The notes under the pieces: generated by a model
Told to the model about the DNA's origin: nothing
Seen by the model: the letters and a program-made list of their open reading frames with translations, nothing else
The model's database searches: none
Position numbers and translations under genes: made by a program
Part shown: in pieces, positions 1-7,635 of the stretch
Layout: each line of letters starts with the position of its first letter
Position numbering within the stretch: position 1 is the stretch's first letter
Source: Acidocella sp.
Lineage (GTDB): Bacteria; Pseudomonadota; Alphaproteobacteria; Acetobacterales; Acetobacteraceae
Reading direction: 5' to 3'
NCBI GenBank assembly: GCA_026224875.1
Contig: JAMFRU010000058.1
Coordinates: forward strand, 47,390-111,389
DNA: 64,000 nt

Positions 1-44
1 CGGCACCTTTGCTGGCGGCACTGCGGGCGGCGGGGGTGGCATGA
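1..44 (+). CDS. 3' end of an upstream gene (partial)
   Basis: An open frame enters the window and stops at the TGA of 42-44. Only about 13 residues are visible (ending LRAAGVA). The stop overlaps the ATG of the next gene as ATGA, so the two are probably co-transcribed. Too little is present to name it. Confidence 0.6.
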   Translation, partial: APLLAALRAAGVA

Positions 45-1126
45 AATCTCTCATCTGGCACTGGGGGCGGCGCGGCGCGGGGCCGATTTTCGCGGCCAGG
101 CTCTATGAGGCGATTGCCGCGTTGCCGGGGCAGGAGGCTGCACTCTCGTTGCCGGTGGCGGCCGAGATATTGGAGGGGCCAGGCGCGCCGCCCTGTGTAT
201 GGACCGAGCCGACCTATGAGAGCCCTCTGGGGTATTTGTGGCAGCGTTTGTTGACCCTGGCGATCGGCGGGCGCACCCGGCGGCGGTTGCGTACTCTGCG
301 CCCGGATATCGCGATTTGCACCATGCCGGCGCTGCTGGATGCGCGGATGCTGGCGGGGCTGGAGGCGTTGGACATTCCGTATGCCGTGATTGTGCATGAT
401 GCGACGGCGCATCCCGGTGATGGGTTGAGTTTTCATGCCACGGACCAGCGCCAGGCTTTACGTGGGGCGCGGCATTTATTCTGCCTCAGCTCGCATGTGG
501 AGGCTGGGCTGCGGCGCAAGGGGTATGGGGCGGGTGGGCAGGGTCTGACCAAGCTCTGGCACCCGCCGATCGGGTTTGCGGCACCGCTGGCGCCGGCACG
601 GGCTTCGGCACGGCCGCATGTGCTGCATTTTGGCCGGCTGCTGCCCTATAAAGGGTTGGACCTGCTCGCCGATGCGATGGCGCTGCTGGGGCCGCGGGAG
701 TTCGATCTGCGGATTTGCGGCGAGGGGCCGAATTCCAGTGCGTTGATGCGGCTGGCGGCCATGCCGGGGGTGAAGGTGGAAAACCGCTGGTTCAGCGATG
801 CCGAGCTGCCGGGGCTGCTGGACTGGGCCGGAGGGGTGGTGCTGCCGTATCGCGAGGCGAGCCAGTCCGGAGTCGCAGCGCTGGCGATTGCCGCGGGGCG
901 CCAGGTGCTGGCGACCAATGTGGGCGGGTTGCCGGAGCAGCTGGGGCATTTGCCTGGGGCGCTGCTGTGCGCGCCGGAGGCGGGGGCGATAGCGGAAGGG
1001 CTGCAGATGATGCTGACCCGGCTGCGCGCCGCGCCGGTGCCCGTTGAGGCGCCGGCATCAAGCCCGGTATCAAGCAGGGGCTGGGAGGATTTTGCCGCCG
1101 CTATGCTGGAGGCTTTACGGGTTTAG
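41..1126 (+). CDS. Glycosyltransferase family 4 (GT-B fold)
   Basis: A 361-residue protein that should transfer a sugar from an activated donor to a glycan or lipid acceptor in the cytoplasm or at the inner membrane. The C-terminal half has the family 4 donor-binding pattern: HFGRLLPYKGLDLL near residue 200 (phosphate-contacting G/K region), LRICGEGP, and PYREASQSGVAALAIA near 280. In that last motif the second Glu of the usual EX7E pair is replaced by a small residue, which occurs in some members. The start overlaps the previous stop (ATGA), pointing to a polysaccharide or glycan operon extending to the left. Donor and acceptor cannot be told from sequence. Confidence 0.8.
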   Translation: MKSLIWHWGRRGAGPIFAARLYEAIAALPGQEAALSLPVAAEILEGPGAPPCVWTEPTYESPLGYLWQRLLTLAIGGRTRRRLRTLRPDIAICTMPALLDARMLAGLEALDIPYAVIVHDATAHPGDGLSFHATDQRQALRGARHLFCLSSHVEAGLRRKGYGAGGQGLTKLWHPPIGFAAPLAPARASARPHVLHFGRLLPYKGLDLLADAMALLGPREFDLRICGEGPNSSALMRLAAMPGVKVENRWFSDAELPGLLDWAGGVVLPYREASQSGVAALAIAAGRQVLATNVGGLPEQLGHLPGALLCAPEAGAIAEGLQMMLTRLRAAPVPVEAPASSPVSSRGWEDFAAAMLEALRV

Positions 1127-1278
1127 GGGGCAGTAATTCTTTTTAACGGCCACCGCGCCATTCGGGCCGGCGCAACCGGCACGGTAGACGCCATTCGCAC
1201 ATACGGCGGCTGTTGCGGTCAGGGGCGCCAGCTCGAACATGCATGCGGAAGTGAGCAGACAGATGGAAAAAACTTCAT
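1115..1278 (-). pseudogene. Small secreted-protein gene with a one-base frameshift in a T-run
   Basis: Not in the ORF track. On the minus strand ATG at 1278 has a good ribosome site (AGAGG) and begins MKFF. The frame then breaks inside a run of six T (1267-1272 on plus). With seven (or four) T the reading continues as a short hydrophobic leader and then a Cys-Gly-rich mature part (VCANGVYRAGCAGPNGAVAV) to TAA at 1115-1117, about 54 residues. From memory, the mature part resembles small exported proteins of many alphaproteobacteria; their function is unknown to me. The break may be a genuine frameshift, slippage at the homopolymer, or a sequencing error. The 3' end overlaps the glycosyltransferase end by 12 bp. 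Confidence 0.5.
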
Positions 1279-1550
1279 TGGCGCCTCTTTAGATTTATTT
1301 GCCGGGCAGTTTTTCGTGCCGCTTTGTACCAGTGGCCTTTGTACCAGCAACCGTAGCGCTGCTTCCATGCTGGCGCCGCAGCGGTTGCTGAACGCGTATA
1401 GGCGGTGCGCGGTAAAGAATTTGCTTGCATCGGGAAAACTCTCGGCGGAATCGGTGTCCGAGGTTTCGGTCCAGCGAGGCGCTTTGTTGCACCCCTCGCC
1501 GCCGCGGCCAGAGTATGCCAGGGCGGGGTTAGTATAAGCTATTGAAAAAA
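1279..1550. other. Intergenic stretch without a convincing gene
   Basis: Between the small secreted-protein gene and tRNA-Asn I see no ORF with family features. One minus-strand frame ends in a Cys/Trp/Tyr-rich tail (RYGCWYKGHWYK) whose TGA overlaps the ATG at 1278. It lacks a credible start and could be decayed coding sequence. The T-run at 1545-1550 follows the 3' end of the tRNA and may help terminate it. Confidence 0.3.
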
Positions 1551-1626
1551 TGGCTCCCGAAGTAGGACTCGAACCTACGACAAAGCGATTAACAGTCGCT
1601 TGCTCTACCAGCTGAGCTATTCGGGA
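1551..1626 (-). tRNA. tRNA-Asn (GTT)
   Basis: The reverse complement folds as a 76-nt cloverleaf with the CCA encoded: acceptor TCCCGAA/TTCGGGA with discriminator G, D-arm AGCTCAGCTGGTAGAGC, anticodon loop CTGTTAA giving GTT, and T-arm GTTCGAGTC. It matches the usual bacterial tRNA-Asn. Confidence 0.97.
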
Positions 1627-1766
1627 CCGGTCGCGCGGCTATAGCCAAAGCCAAAGAGGGACGCAAGCCGGGTGGAGAAATTTTTCAGCACGATGACAGG
1701 TGCGATGACAGAGAGGCAGGACCGGTTGATTTTCGTGAGGGGCTTCTCTACATAGCGGGGCATGTT

Positions 1767-1853
1767 GCGGGCGTGGTGGAACTGGTAGACGCGCTGGACT
1801 CAAAATCCTGTTCTGGCAACAGAGTGTCGGTTCGATTCCGACCGCCCGCACCA
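1767..1853 (+). tRNA. tRNA-Leu (CAA)
   Basis: An 87-nt class II tRNA with long variable arm. Acceptor GCGGGCG pairs with CGCCCGC, followed by A and encoded CCA. The anticodon loop CTCAAAA gives CAA, reading TTG. The T-arm GGTTCGATTCC is standard. The minus-strand ORF over it (VRAVGIEPTLCCQNR) is the well-known artefact of tRNA-Leu antisense translation. Confidence 0.96.
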
Positions 1854-1908
1854 GTTTGGTATTTAAGCACAAATTTTAGAAAAACGCTTTGATGGTGGTG
1901 AGTTCACC

Positions 1909-2522
1909 TCATGATTGCGGATTGGCGAGAATTGGATAGCGCGGCCGGTAGGATTTGTACCGGGCTGGATCAGCGGGCCCGCTTCCCAAATCTGGCGCGA
2001 AGTTGATGGTTGATTGATAGAGCAGCTCCATCATGGCGAGCGCTGTGGCCTGTTCCGCATCACCAGCATTCATCCCCTGTTGTTGCACATAGATTTTGTC
2101 CAGATCGACCGCGGCAGGCTGGAGCAGCGTGAACAACTGGTTGAACATGGCCTGATTCTGCGCGCTTTTTTGCGACCAGGTGTAGAGAGTGTCGCGCACC
2201 TGGTCGTGCCGACTGCGCAGCCAGCCGGTCCAGTTGCCGGCCCTGGCCTGCGCCAGCGTGACCAGTGGCATGTTCAGCATGGTCCAACGTACTTCGGTTG
2301 CAAGGTAGGACGTGTCTTGCCTGTCGCTGGGCGCCAGATCGCTGGAGGTGTGCCCTGAATCTGGTCGATCAGCGCCAGGAAGGGTGTGAGCGATGGTTGC
2401 GCGCCGAACGTGCCCATCGAGAGTGGCGGCGGCATCAGATAGGTCTCAAACAGGCAGGCGGGCTGGCCCAGGCTAAAACCGCGCTCGCGGACGCAACACC
2501 GATTTTTAACCGGGAGTGCCAT
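1909..2522 (-). pseudogene. Broken gene of unknown family (two frames)
   Basis: Two minus-strand frames follow each other. An upstream piece (2522 to 2274, containing FETYLMPPPLSMGTFGAQPS) stops where a downstream 123-residue piece (2280 to 1909, starting MLNMPLVTLAQARAG) begins, with a 7-bp overlap. Both pieces have natural-looking composition and neither has a convincing ribosome site, so I read them as one gene split by a frameshift. The downstream frame also stays open some way upstream. I do not recognise the family. A separate small gene starting at 2280 is the alternative. Confidence 0.35.
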
Positions 2523-2539
2523 CGCACCTGGTGCCGTGG

Positions 2540-2685
2540 TGGAAGCGATGCTGTGCAGGTTCTGGTGACACCGGTACCGTGTTTGTTATCAATGGCGGGC
2601 ATGTGGCAGCGCGCCGGGTGAGCGCGTGGCCGCCGGCGATTTGGCAGGGCTGAGCGATGGTACGAAGATAAGGGTGACGAATTAG
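2540..2685 (+). pseudogene. C-terminal remnant of an RND efflux periplasmic adaptor (HlyD/MdtA type)
   Basis: Two neighbouring plus-strand frames read GTVFVINGGHVAARRV and then GERVAAGDLAGLSDGTKIRV followed by TAG. This is the order and wording of the last beta-barrel and membrane-proximal domain of RND-pump adaptor proteins. The pieces are out of frame and nothing of the rest of the gene is present. It is therefore a decayed tail, not an active gene. Confidence 0.4.
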
Positions 2686-2722
2686 GCTAATATGCGCCGT
2701 GGTGATTCTGGCAGTGTCAGGT

Positions 2723-3310
2723 TTACGAAAACGGAATGATCGACAGGCAGATGGATAGAACCGTCGCCTCGCTATCGCCAGTGGAGACGTAGGCATGGCG
2801 CATGGTGCTATCGAAATAGCAACTATCACCTTTGCTGAGCGTGATCGGCGTGTAATGCTCCGTGTGGAGCGCCACCTCGCCTTCGATCACGTACGCAACC
2901 TCCTCGCCGTCATGCACGCTCCACTCTTCAAAAGGCGGCACAATGCGTGTTTTAATGTGCATCACCAATGGCACCATGGATTTTTGCGCGAGGTCCGTGG
3001 CGTGCGCGGCGTAAGTATAGTGGCCGCTTTCGTATACCGGTGCGGTGCCGGCACGGGTTACCACACGGCGGGCCAGTTTTTGCGGCGCGGCTTGGGGCGG
3101 GTCCAGCATATGCACGAAGTTGATGTGCAAAGCGCGTGAGATTTTCAACAGGGTTTCGAAACCCGGTTTCTGCTGCTGATTCTCGATTTTGGAAATAGTG
3201 GAGATGGAGACGCCGCTGGTTTGCGAGAGTTCGTCCAGCGTCAGCCCCTTCGCCTGGCGCAGTGATTTTAGTTTCTTGCAGAAAGCGGTGATGAGTGCGG
3301 CTTCATCCAT
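2723..3310 (-). CDS. XRE-family regulator with C-terminal cupin domain (PuuR-like)
   Basis: A 195-residue cytoplasmic DNA-binding regulator. An N-terminal helix-turn-helix of the Cro/XRE type (residues ~10-65, LTLDELSQTSGVSISTISKIE) is joined to a cupin sensor (residues ~110-190, PPFEEWSVHDGEEVAYVIEG and later KGDSCYFDSTMRHAY). This architecture is that of PuuR and relatives, which often control neighbouring amine or amino-acid catabolic genes. The longer ORF start is rejected: ATG at 3310 overlaps the nitrilase 3' end by 8 bp and begins exactly before the HTH. It is the last gene of the operon and probably its local regulator. The ligand is unknown. Confidence 0.82.
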   Translation of the reverse strand: MDEAALITAFCKKLKSLRQAKGLTLDELSQTSGVSISTISKIENQQQKPGFETLLKISRALHINFVHMLDPPQAAPQKLARRVVTRAGTAPVYESGHYTYAAHATDLAQKSMVPLVMHIKTRIVPPFEEWSVHDGEEVAYVIEGEVALHTEHYTPITLSKGDSCYFDSTMRHAYVSTGDSEATVLSICLSIIPFS

Positions 3311-4262
3311 GAGGGTTAGGCCATGTGTTGGATTGCCCGGCGCGGGCGCGGTTGACGGCAAGGGCAAAAATATCGGGCCGTGCGTAATGCCCGGCGGGGT
3401 CGAAGCTTTGCCGGGCCCGATGCAGCGTGGCGCGGTCCAACTGGTGTGAGACAATGCCGGAAATGCCCGGCACCAGCTGCGCAACGATCTCCTGTGTCGG
3501 GCTATAGATGGTGGAGCCGCCGGTAAAAATGGTATCGACACCTTCCGCTGCAAAATCCTTGTAGAATTCAAAATCCGTGGGTACATCGCTAAGCGAAAGC
3601 AAGCCGCAGACGCTGGCGCACCACACGCGGCCTTCCTGTGCCGCAAACAAAGGCAATCCCTTGGTCACGCCCTCATTGCCTGGCCAGACACAAACATGCA
3701 CATCCTCGCCATCCTCATATAGTGTGGCGCGGGCATGGCTCATCCAATTTTCCCAGCAGCTCAACCCGCCCAGGCGCAGGCCGTTGAATTCATGGCAGCG
3801 CAAATCCCGTGCATCGCCGGCCGCCCAGCACAGCCGCTCATCATAGGTGGGCATTAATTTGCGGTGCGCGCCCACGATGCCGCGCTGGGCATCGATGGTG
3901 ACAAGCGTACACCACACGCTGCCGCGCCCGGCCCGGCTGCCGCGCTCATTCACGCCGAGATAAAGCGAGACTTTGTGGTCCCGCGCCGCCTCGGAAATCT
4001 GCCGCAATTCCGGCCCGCCAATTTCAGCCGCGGCTTCGACAAATTGCGCATAGGCATGCTGCTGCCTGGCATCTTCGAAAGCAGCGCCGTTGGTGCGGCA
4101 GACCCAGAATGGATAGCCGGATAAAAATGTTTCGGAAAACACGAGCAGCTCGATGCCGCGTTGTGCTGCCTCGGCAATGGCGCTGGTGATAATCTCCACG
4201 GTGGCCGTTTTATTGCCCCAGGCAGGGCGGAGCTGGGCGATGCCCAGATGCAGGTTGCTCAT
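3303..4262 (-). CDS. Nitrilase-superfamily carbon-nitrogen hydrolase
   Basis: A 319-residue cytoplasmic enzyme that hydrolyses a nitrile or amide C-N bond. The catalytic triad is complete: Glu in FSETFLSGYPFW (~residue 45), Lys in HRKLMPTYDER (~130) and Cys in GLSCWENWM (~165). The FLSGYP and CWEN contexts match the true nitrilase branch (aliphatic nitrilases, cyanide hydratases) better than amidases. It lies 1 bp downstream of the GS-like ligase stop and is translationally coupled to the XRE-cupin gene. With a ligase and an Fe(II) oxygenase in the same operon it probably releases ammonia in a nitrogen-scavenging route. The substrate cannot be read from sequence. Confidence 0.85.
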   Translation of the reverse strand: MSNLHLGIAQLRPAWGNKTATVEIITSAIAEAAQRGIELLVFSETFLSGYPFWVCRTNGAAFEDARQQHAYAQFVEAAAEIGGPELRQISEAARDHKVSLYLGVNERGSRAGRGSVWCTLVTIDAQRGIVGAHRKLMPTYDERLCWAAGDARDLRCHEFNGLRLGGLSCWENWMSHARATLYEDGEDVHVCVWPGNEGVTKGLPLFAAQEGRVWCASVCGLLSLSDVPTDFEFYKDFAAEGVDTIFTGGSTIYSPTQEIVAQLVPGISGIVSHQLDRATLHRARQSFDPAGHYARPDIFALAVNRARAGQSNTWPNPHG

Positions 4263-4263
4263 A

Positions 4264-5697
4264 TCAATATACCTCGAAATATTCCTGGTGTTCCCAATCC
4301 GTCACGGCGGAGAGGAAACGGTCGGCCTCGAATGCTTTGATGCTATGGTAATAATGATGAAACGCCTCGCCAAGCTCCTGTTTGAGCATGTCATCCTGCC
4401 GGAAGGTGACAAGCGCCTCCATCAAACTTCCCGGCAATACCGCGCGGTCCGACAAATAGGCAGCGATAACGGGTGGGCCTGGGTCGATGGCGCCATTCAT
4501 GCCTGCGCGCCCGGCCATGATCTGTGAGGCGATATACAGATACGGGTTGGCATTTGGGTCACCAATGCGGTTTTCGATGCGCGAGGCGCCATCGCCCGGG
4601 CCGCCGATGACGCGCAGCATCGCCCCGCGATTTTCCAACGCCCAGGCGGCTTTGAACGGGGCAAACCCATCCGGCCGTTGGCGCTTGTAACCGTTTATGG
4701 TGGGGGTGGTGAGCAGCGACGTGCCGGGCGCGTGTTGCAGCAGGCCGCCTAGGTAGTTCATCCCAGCTGCCGATAATGGGCCGGGCTCGGCATCGGCCAT
4801 GAAAATATTGGCGCCGTTGCGGGTGATGGATTGATGCATATGCCAGCCGGAGGGAAAGGCGTTGGCGATCTTGGGCACGGCCATGAAGCTGGCGTGATAG
4901 CCATGCCGCCGGCACAGCTGCTTGACCGCCGTACGGAACAGCAAAGCCGCATCGGCCGCCTGCATGGCCGGCAGCGGCGAGAAGGTCAGCTCGCACTGGC
5001 CCGGACCCCATTCATCCTCCAGTGAGGCCAAGGGCAGCCCCAAAGCCTCTAAGTTGTTTTGCAGCATGGTGTAGAGCGGCTCTACCTCATCGCCGCGGGT
5101 TTCGGTAAGGTATTGGTAGCCGTGCGCAATGTTGGAGACCAAGGGCGGGGCAGGCGGGTAGCCGCTATCCTCGGGGGCGAGTTTGGGGTCCAGCATTTTG
5201 TACACGTAGAATTCGAACTCGAGCCCGACCGTCATCTCCAGCCCGTCGCTTGCCAGTTTCTCCAGCTGGCCGCGCAAAATCTGGCGGGTGGAAAGCGGGC
5301 AGGGTTTGCCGTTGCGGAAATAGGCATCGGATAGAATCCAGCCGGTGTTCTCCACCCAGGGCAGCATGCGGAAGGTCGCCGGGTCCGGCACGAGAACGCC
5401 ATCCGGCAGGCCGATCATTTCGGGAATATTGAGGTGGTTCTCCGCGCCGAACGGCGGCACGATCGGGTGGTTGGTGGTATCGAAAATCGCGGTGACGAGT
5501 TGGAAATCCTTGCCGGACTTCAGTGCCGAGGCAAATTCCGCCGCCGTGACTGTTTTGCCGCGCACAATGCCGTGCTGGTCGCCCCAGCCGATGCGTATAT
5601 TCCGGATTTTCTCCTTCTCGATCCGGGTCAGCAGTTCGGCCGCCTGCCGGTGCTGCTCCGCCGTCCATAACCCGTGTTTCTCGATAAACCCTGCCAT
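4264..5697 (-). CDS. Glutamine synthetase-like ligase (PuuA/gamma-glutamylamide type)
   Basis: A 477-residue GS-fold enzyme: an N-terminal beta-grasp (RIGWGDQHGIVRGKTV, residues ~35-50) and a catalytic barrel with LEFEFYVY (~160), the metal-binding ECEL-equivalent GQCELTFSP (~245), SGWHMHQS (~300), NGYKRQRPDGFAP (~345) and ENRIGDPNANPYL (~385). The family joins glutamate or another acid to an amine with ATP. The PuuR-type regulator next door favours an amine gamma-glutamylation role over ammonia assimilation. I use ATG at 5697 (MAGFIEKHG), preceded by GGAG; the ORF-track start at 5736 is a GTG without a ribosome site. It is operonic with the 2OG oxygenase (76 bp upstream) and nitrilase (1 bp downstream). 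Confidence 0.82.
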   Translation of the reverse strand: MAGFIEKHGLWTAEQHRQAAELLTRIEKEKIRNIRIGWGDQHGIVRGKTVTAAEFASALKSGKDFQLVTAIFDTTNHPIVPPFGAENHLNIPEMIGLPDGVLVPDPATFRMLPWVENTGWILSDAYFRNGKPCPLSTRQILRGQLEKLASDGLEMTVGLEFEFYVYKMLDPKLAPEDSGYPPAPPLVSNIAHGYQYLTETRGDEVEPLYTMLQNNLEALGLPLASLEDEWGPGQCELTFSPLPAMQAADAALLFRTAVKQLCRRHGYHASFMAVPKIANAFPSGWHMHQSITRNGANIFMADAEPGPLSAAGMNYLGGLLQHAPGTSLLTTPTINGYKRQRPDGFAPFKAAWALENRGAMLRVIGGPGDGASRIENRIGDPNANPYLYIASQIMAGRAGMNGAIDPGPPVIAAYLSDRAVLPGSLMEALVTFRQDDMLKQELGEAFHHYYHSIKAFEADRFLSAVTDWEHQEYFEVY

Positions 5698-5773
5698 ACC
5701 CCATCTCCAGCGATCCGAATGAGAGGTATCGTACACAAGAAAATTTTTCGTTCAAGAAAAATATTTGCGCGAG

Positions 5774-6808
5774 TTAGGGCGTTGCTTGAAGTTTGGACTG
5801 GCCAAACGAATTCAGCCCCAGGGCAGTTTCTGGCAGTTTGAGTTCGCCGCGTTTCATCCGCTCGCGCAGGTAGGTGAATATCTGCGCCGTCTGGGCGAAT
5901 AGATGCTCGCCCGCCACCAGTCCTGTCCTCGCGGGATTTTGCGCCGTGACAAAACGCGGCATCGGTACGATCTGCGTCTCGTAATCGAGGGAGAAGAATA
6001 GCGGGAATGAATAGCGTTCTTCGCTGACTTTCCGTACCCGGTGGGTGGTGGCGACAAATGCGCCGTTGGTCCACAGCTCCAGCATATCGCCGATATTCAC
6101 CACGTAGGCATCTGGTATCGGCGGCACGTCTATCCACGCTCCGGCACCGTTCAGCACTTCGAGCCCCGGCGCCGTCGCACGCAGTAATGTGAAACATTCA
6201 TAATCCGTATGCGCGCCAATGCCCGGCCTATCTTCCGCTTCCGCATTATGAGGATAGTGGATCAGCCGCAGCTGGCTTGGCGGCTTGGTCACCAGTGCGT
6301 CGAATGCATCCATGGGTTCGCCGAGTGCTAAGGCGAAACCACGCAGCAATACGCAACCTATCTCGAACGTCGCGTCATAATACGCTGCCACCGCATCGGC
6401 AAAACCGGGCAGGTCGGGCCATTGGTTTGGCCCAAGCAAAGGGTTGCCGGCCAGATAATCCGGGTCGTCTGCGGGTAGGTCGCGGCTTAGATCATAGGCT
6501 TCTTTTTTATCCTTGGTCCCGCCGGCGAAATCTTCCTCACCCTCGGGGACATAGCCGCGGTGGTTGCGGGAGTTGCCAATGTAGACCTTCATTTTTTGAT
6601 CGAGCGATAGCGCGAAAAACCGCTTGGCCGCTGCGAGCATGGCATCGAAGCGCGCCAGGTTCAGCCCGTGCCCGGTAACGTATAAAAAACCAACTTCGCT
6701 GGCGGCGGTCTTCAACGCCGCGGCGGTTTGGGCGATGGCGGAAGCATCCGTGCCGTATAGCGCTGAAATATCAATCACGGGGACGGCGGAGAATGCCTTA
6801 TTCATCAT
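5774..6808 (-). CDS. 2-oxoglutarate/Fe(II)-dependent oxygenase, isopenicillin N synthase-like
   Basis: A 344-residue non-haem iron oxygenase. The N-terminal DIOX_N segment (PVIDISALYG, EVGFLYVTGHG, residues 10-50) precedes the double-stranded beta-helix. That carries the iron ligands His-x-Asp in GIGAHTDYECFTLL (~205) and His in TTHRVRKV (~265), with Arg-x-Ser in ERYSFPLFFS for 2-oxoglutarate. NRGYVPEGEEDF-type wording (~90) is common in the amine/flavonoid-like branch. The start overlaps the upstream gene stop (ATGA). It probably hydroxylates or oxidatively opens a small nitrogen compound handled by the neighbouring ligase and nitrilase. That role is inference from context. Confidence 0.83.
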   Translation of the reverse strand: MMNKAFSAVPVIDISALYGTDASAIAQTAAALKTAASEVGFLYVTGHGLNLARFDAMLAAAKRFFALSLDQKMKVYIGNSRNHRGYVPEGEEDFAGGTKDKKEAYDLSRDLPADDPDYLAGNPLLGPNQWPDLPGFADAVAAYYDATFEIGCVLLRGFALALGEPMDAFDALVTKPPSQLRLIHYPHNAEAEDRPGIGAHTDYECFTLLRATAPGLEVLNGAGAWIDVPPIPDAYVVNIGDMLELWTNGAFVATTHRVRKVSEERYSFPLFFSLDYETQIVPMPRFVTAQNPARTGLVAGEHLFAQTAQIFTYLRERMKRGELKLPETALGLNSFGQSKLQATP

Positions 6809-7635
6809 TCGTTTCCTTCATGAGCCCGCGTTGAGGTGGCGAGCACGGTCGGGTCGCCTTCGCAATGCGTAACATCCCAATGCCGCCCGATTAAAGCGCC
6901 ATCGGCGGCACGGTCCTGGACGATCAATCCATTTTCAGTGAAATGCTGGTCCAGTGTGTCGCCGATTCGGAACGGTAAGGTGGAGGCGGTGATGCGGTAC
7001 CCCGCCGGCGCCACGAGGCCAAAGGATATTTCACAATCGATCAGGGCTTGGGCGGCTTTGATATTCTCGCTCCCCGCCACGCACGCGATGAGATGCTGCT
7101 GTGCCGCAGGGGTTTGCGCACGGTCGCGGGCAAACATGAAATATGCGCCCACGCGCAGGAACCGCCCGTTCACGCCGGTGTTCCGGCAACGCAAGGCCAA
7201 CGAAGCAGTGGGAGCGGCGGTCTCGACCGGGTCGCGATGCCAATGCTCGATATAGGCGATGTCCCGGCCGGTCTCCACCAGTATGTCGTCCTGCCAGTGA
7301 AGCGATCCCGCATCGGAATAAAGTGGTTTTGGTTGGTAATCGATATCTCTCGCCCATTCGAAAAAAGCACCGTCGAAGGTGAAATGCCCAGCGAAACCTT
7401 CCTGGGTGGCAAGGTGCAGGCAGTCTTCGGTCGTCAGGGCAGCAAGTCCGTTCACATGGGAAAAAGTTGGCATTGGAGCCGGCTGACGGAGGTCGCAATA
7501 GGCGCTGTGGCCTTGTAGCCACCGTACCTGGGTGGTGGTGTCACGCGTACCGTTGGGCCATGCGATCAGCGAACGCGTCCAAAGTCCGTGCAATTCGCTG
7601 ATATCTGGTGATGGCGTGCTCGAAGACGAGTTCAT
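6805..7635 (-). CDS. Conserved protein of unknown function, probably beta-rich (operon with GS-like ligase)
   Basis: A 276-residue soluble protein without signal peptide or membrane segment. It is rich in Trp, Tyr and His and in short beta-like stretches: HGLWTRSLIAWPNGTRD (~15-32), TTQVRWLQGHSAYCDLR (~33-50), HFTFDGAFFEWARDIDYQ (~83-100), YIEHWHRDP (~128-136) and LRVGAYFMFARDR (~160). The pattern suggests a lipocalin-like barrel, which is only an impression. It overlaps hflX upstream and the 2OG oxygenase downstream by 4 bp each, so its product is tied to the same pathway. I do not recognise the family and assign no activity. Confidence 0.6.
   Translation of the reverse strand: MNSSSSTPSPDISELHGLWTRSLIAWPNGTRDTTTQVRWLQGHSAYCDLRQPAPMPTFSHVNGLAALTTEDCLHLATQEGFAGHFTFDGAFFEWARDIDYQPKPLYSDAGSLHWQDDILVETGRDIAYIEHWHRDPVETAAPTASLALRCRNTGVNGRFLRVGAYFMFARDRAQTPAAQQHLIACVAGSENIKAAQALIDCEISFGLVAPAGYRITASTLPFRIGDTLDQHFTENGLIVQDRAADGALIGRHWDVTHCEGDPTVLATSTRAHEGNE

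Noticed and set aside
1639-1872. 77-residue minus ORF containing AVGIEPTLCCQNR
   Set aside because: It is the antisense translation of tRNA-Leu, a classic annotation artefact.
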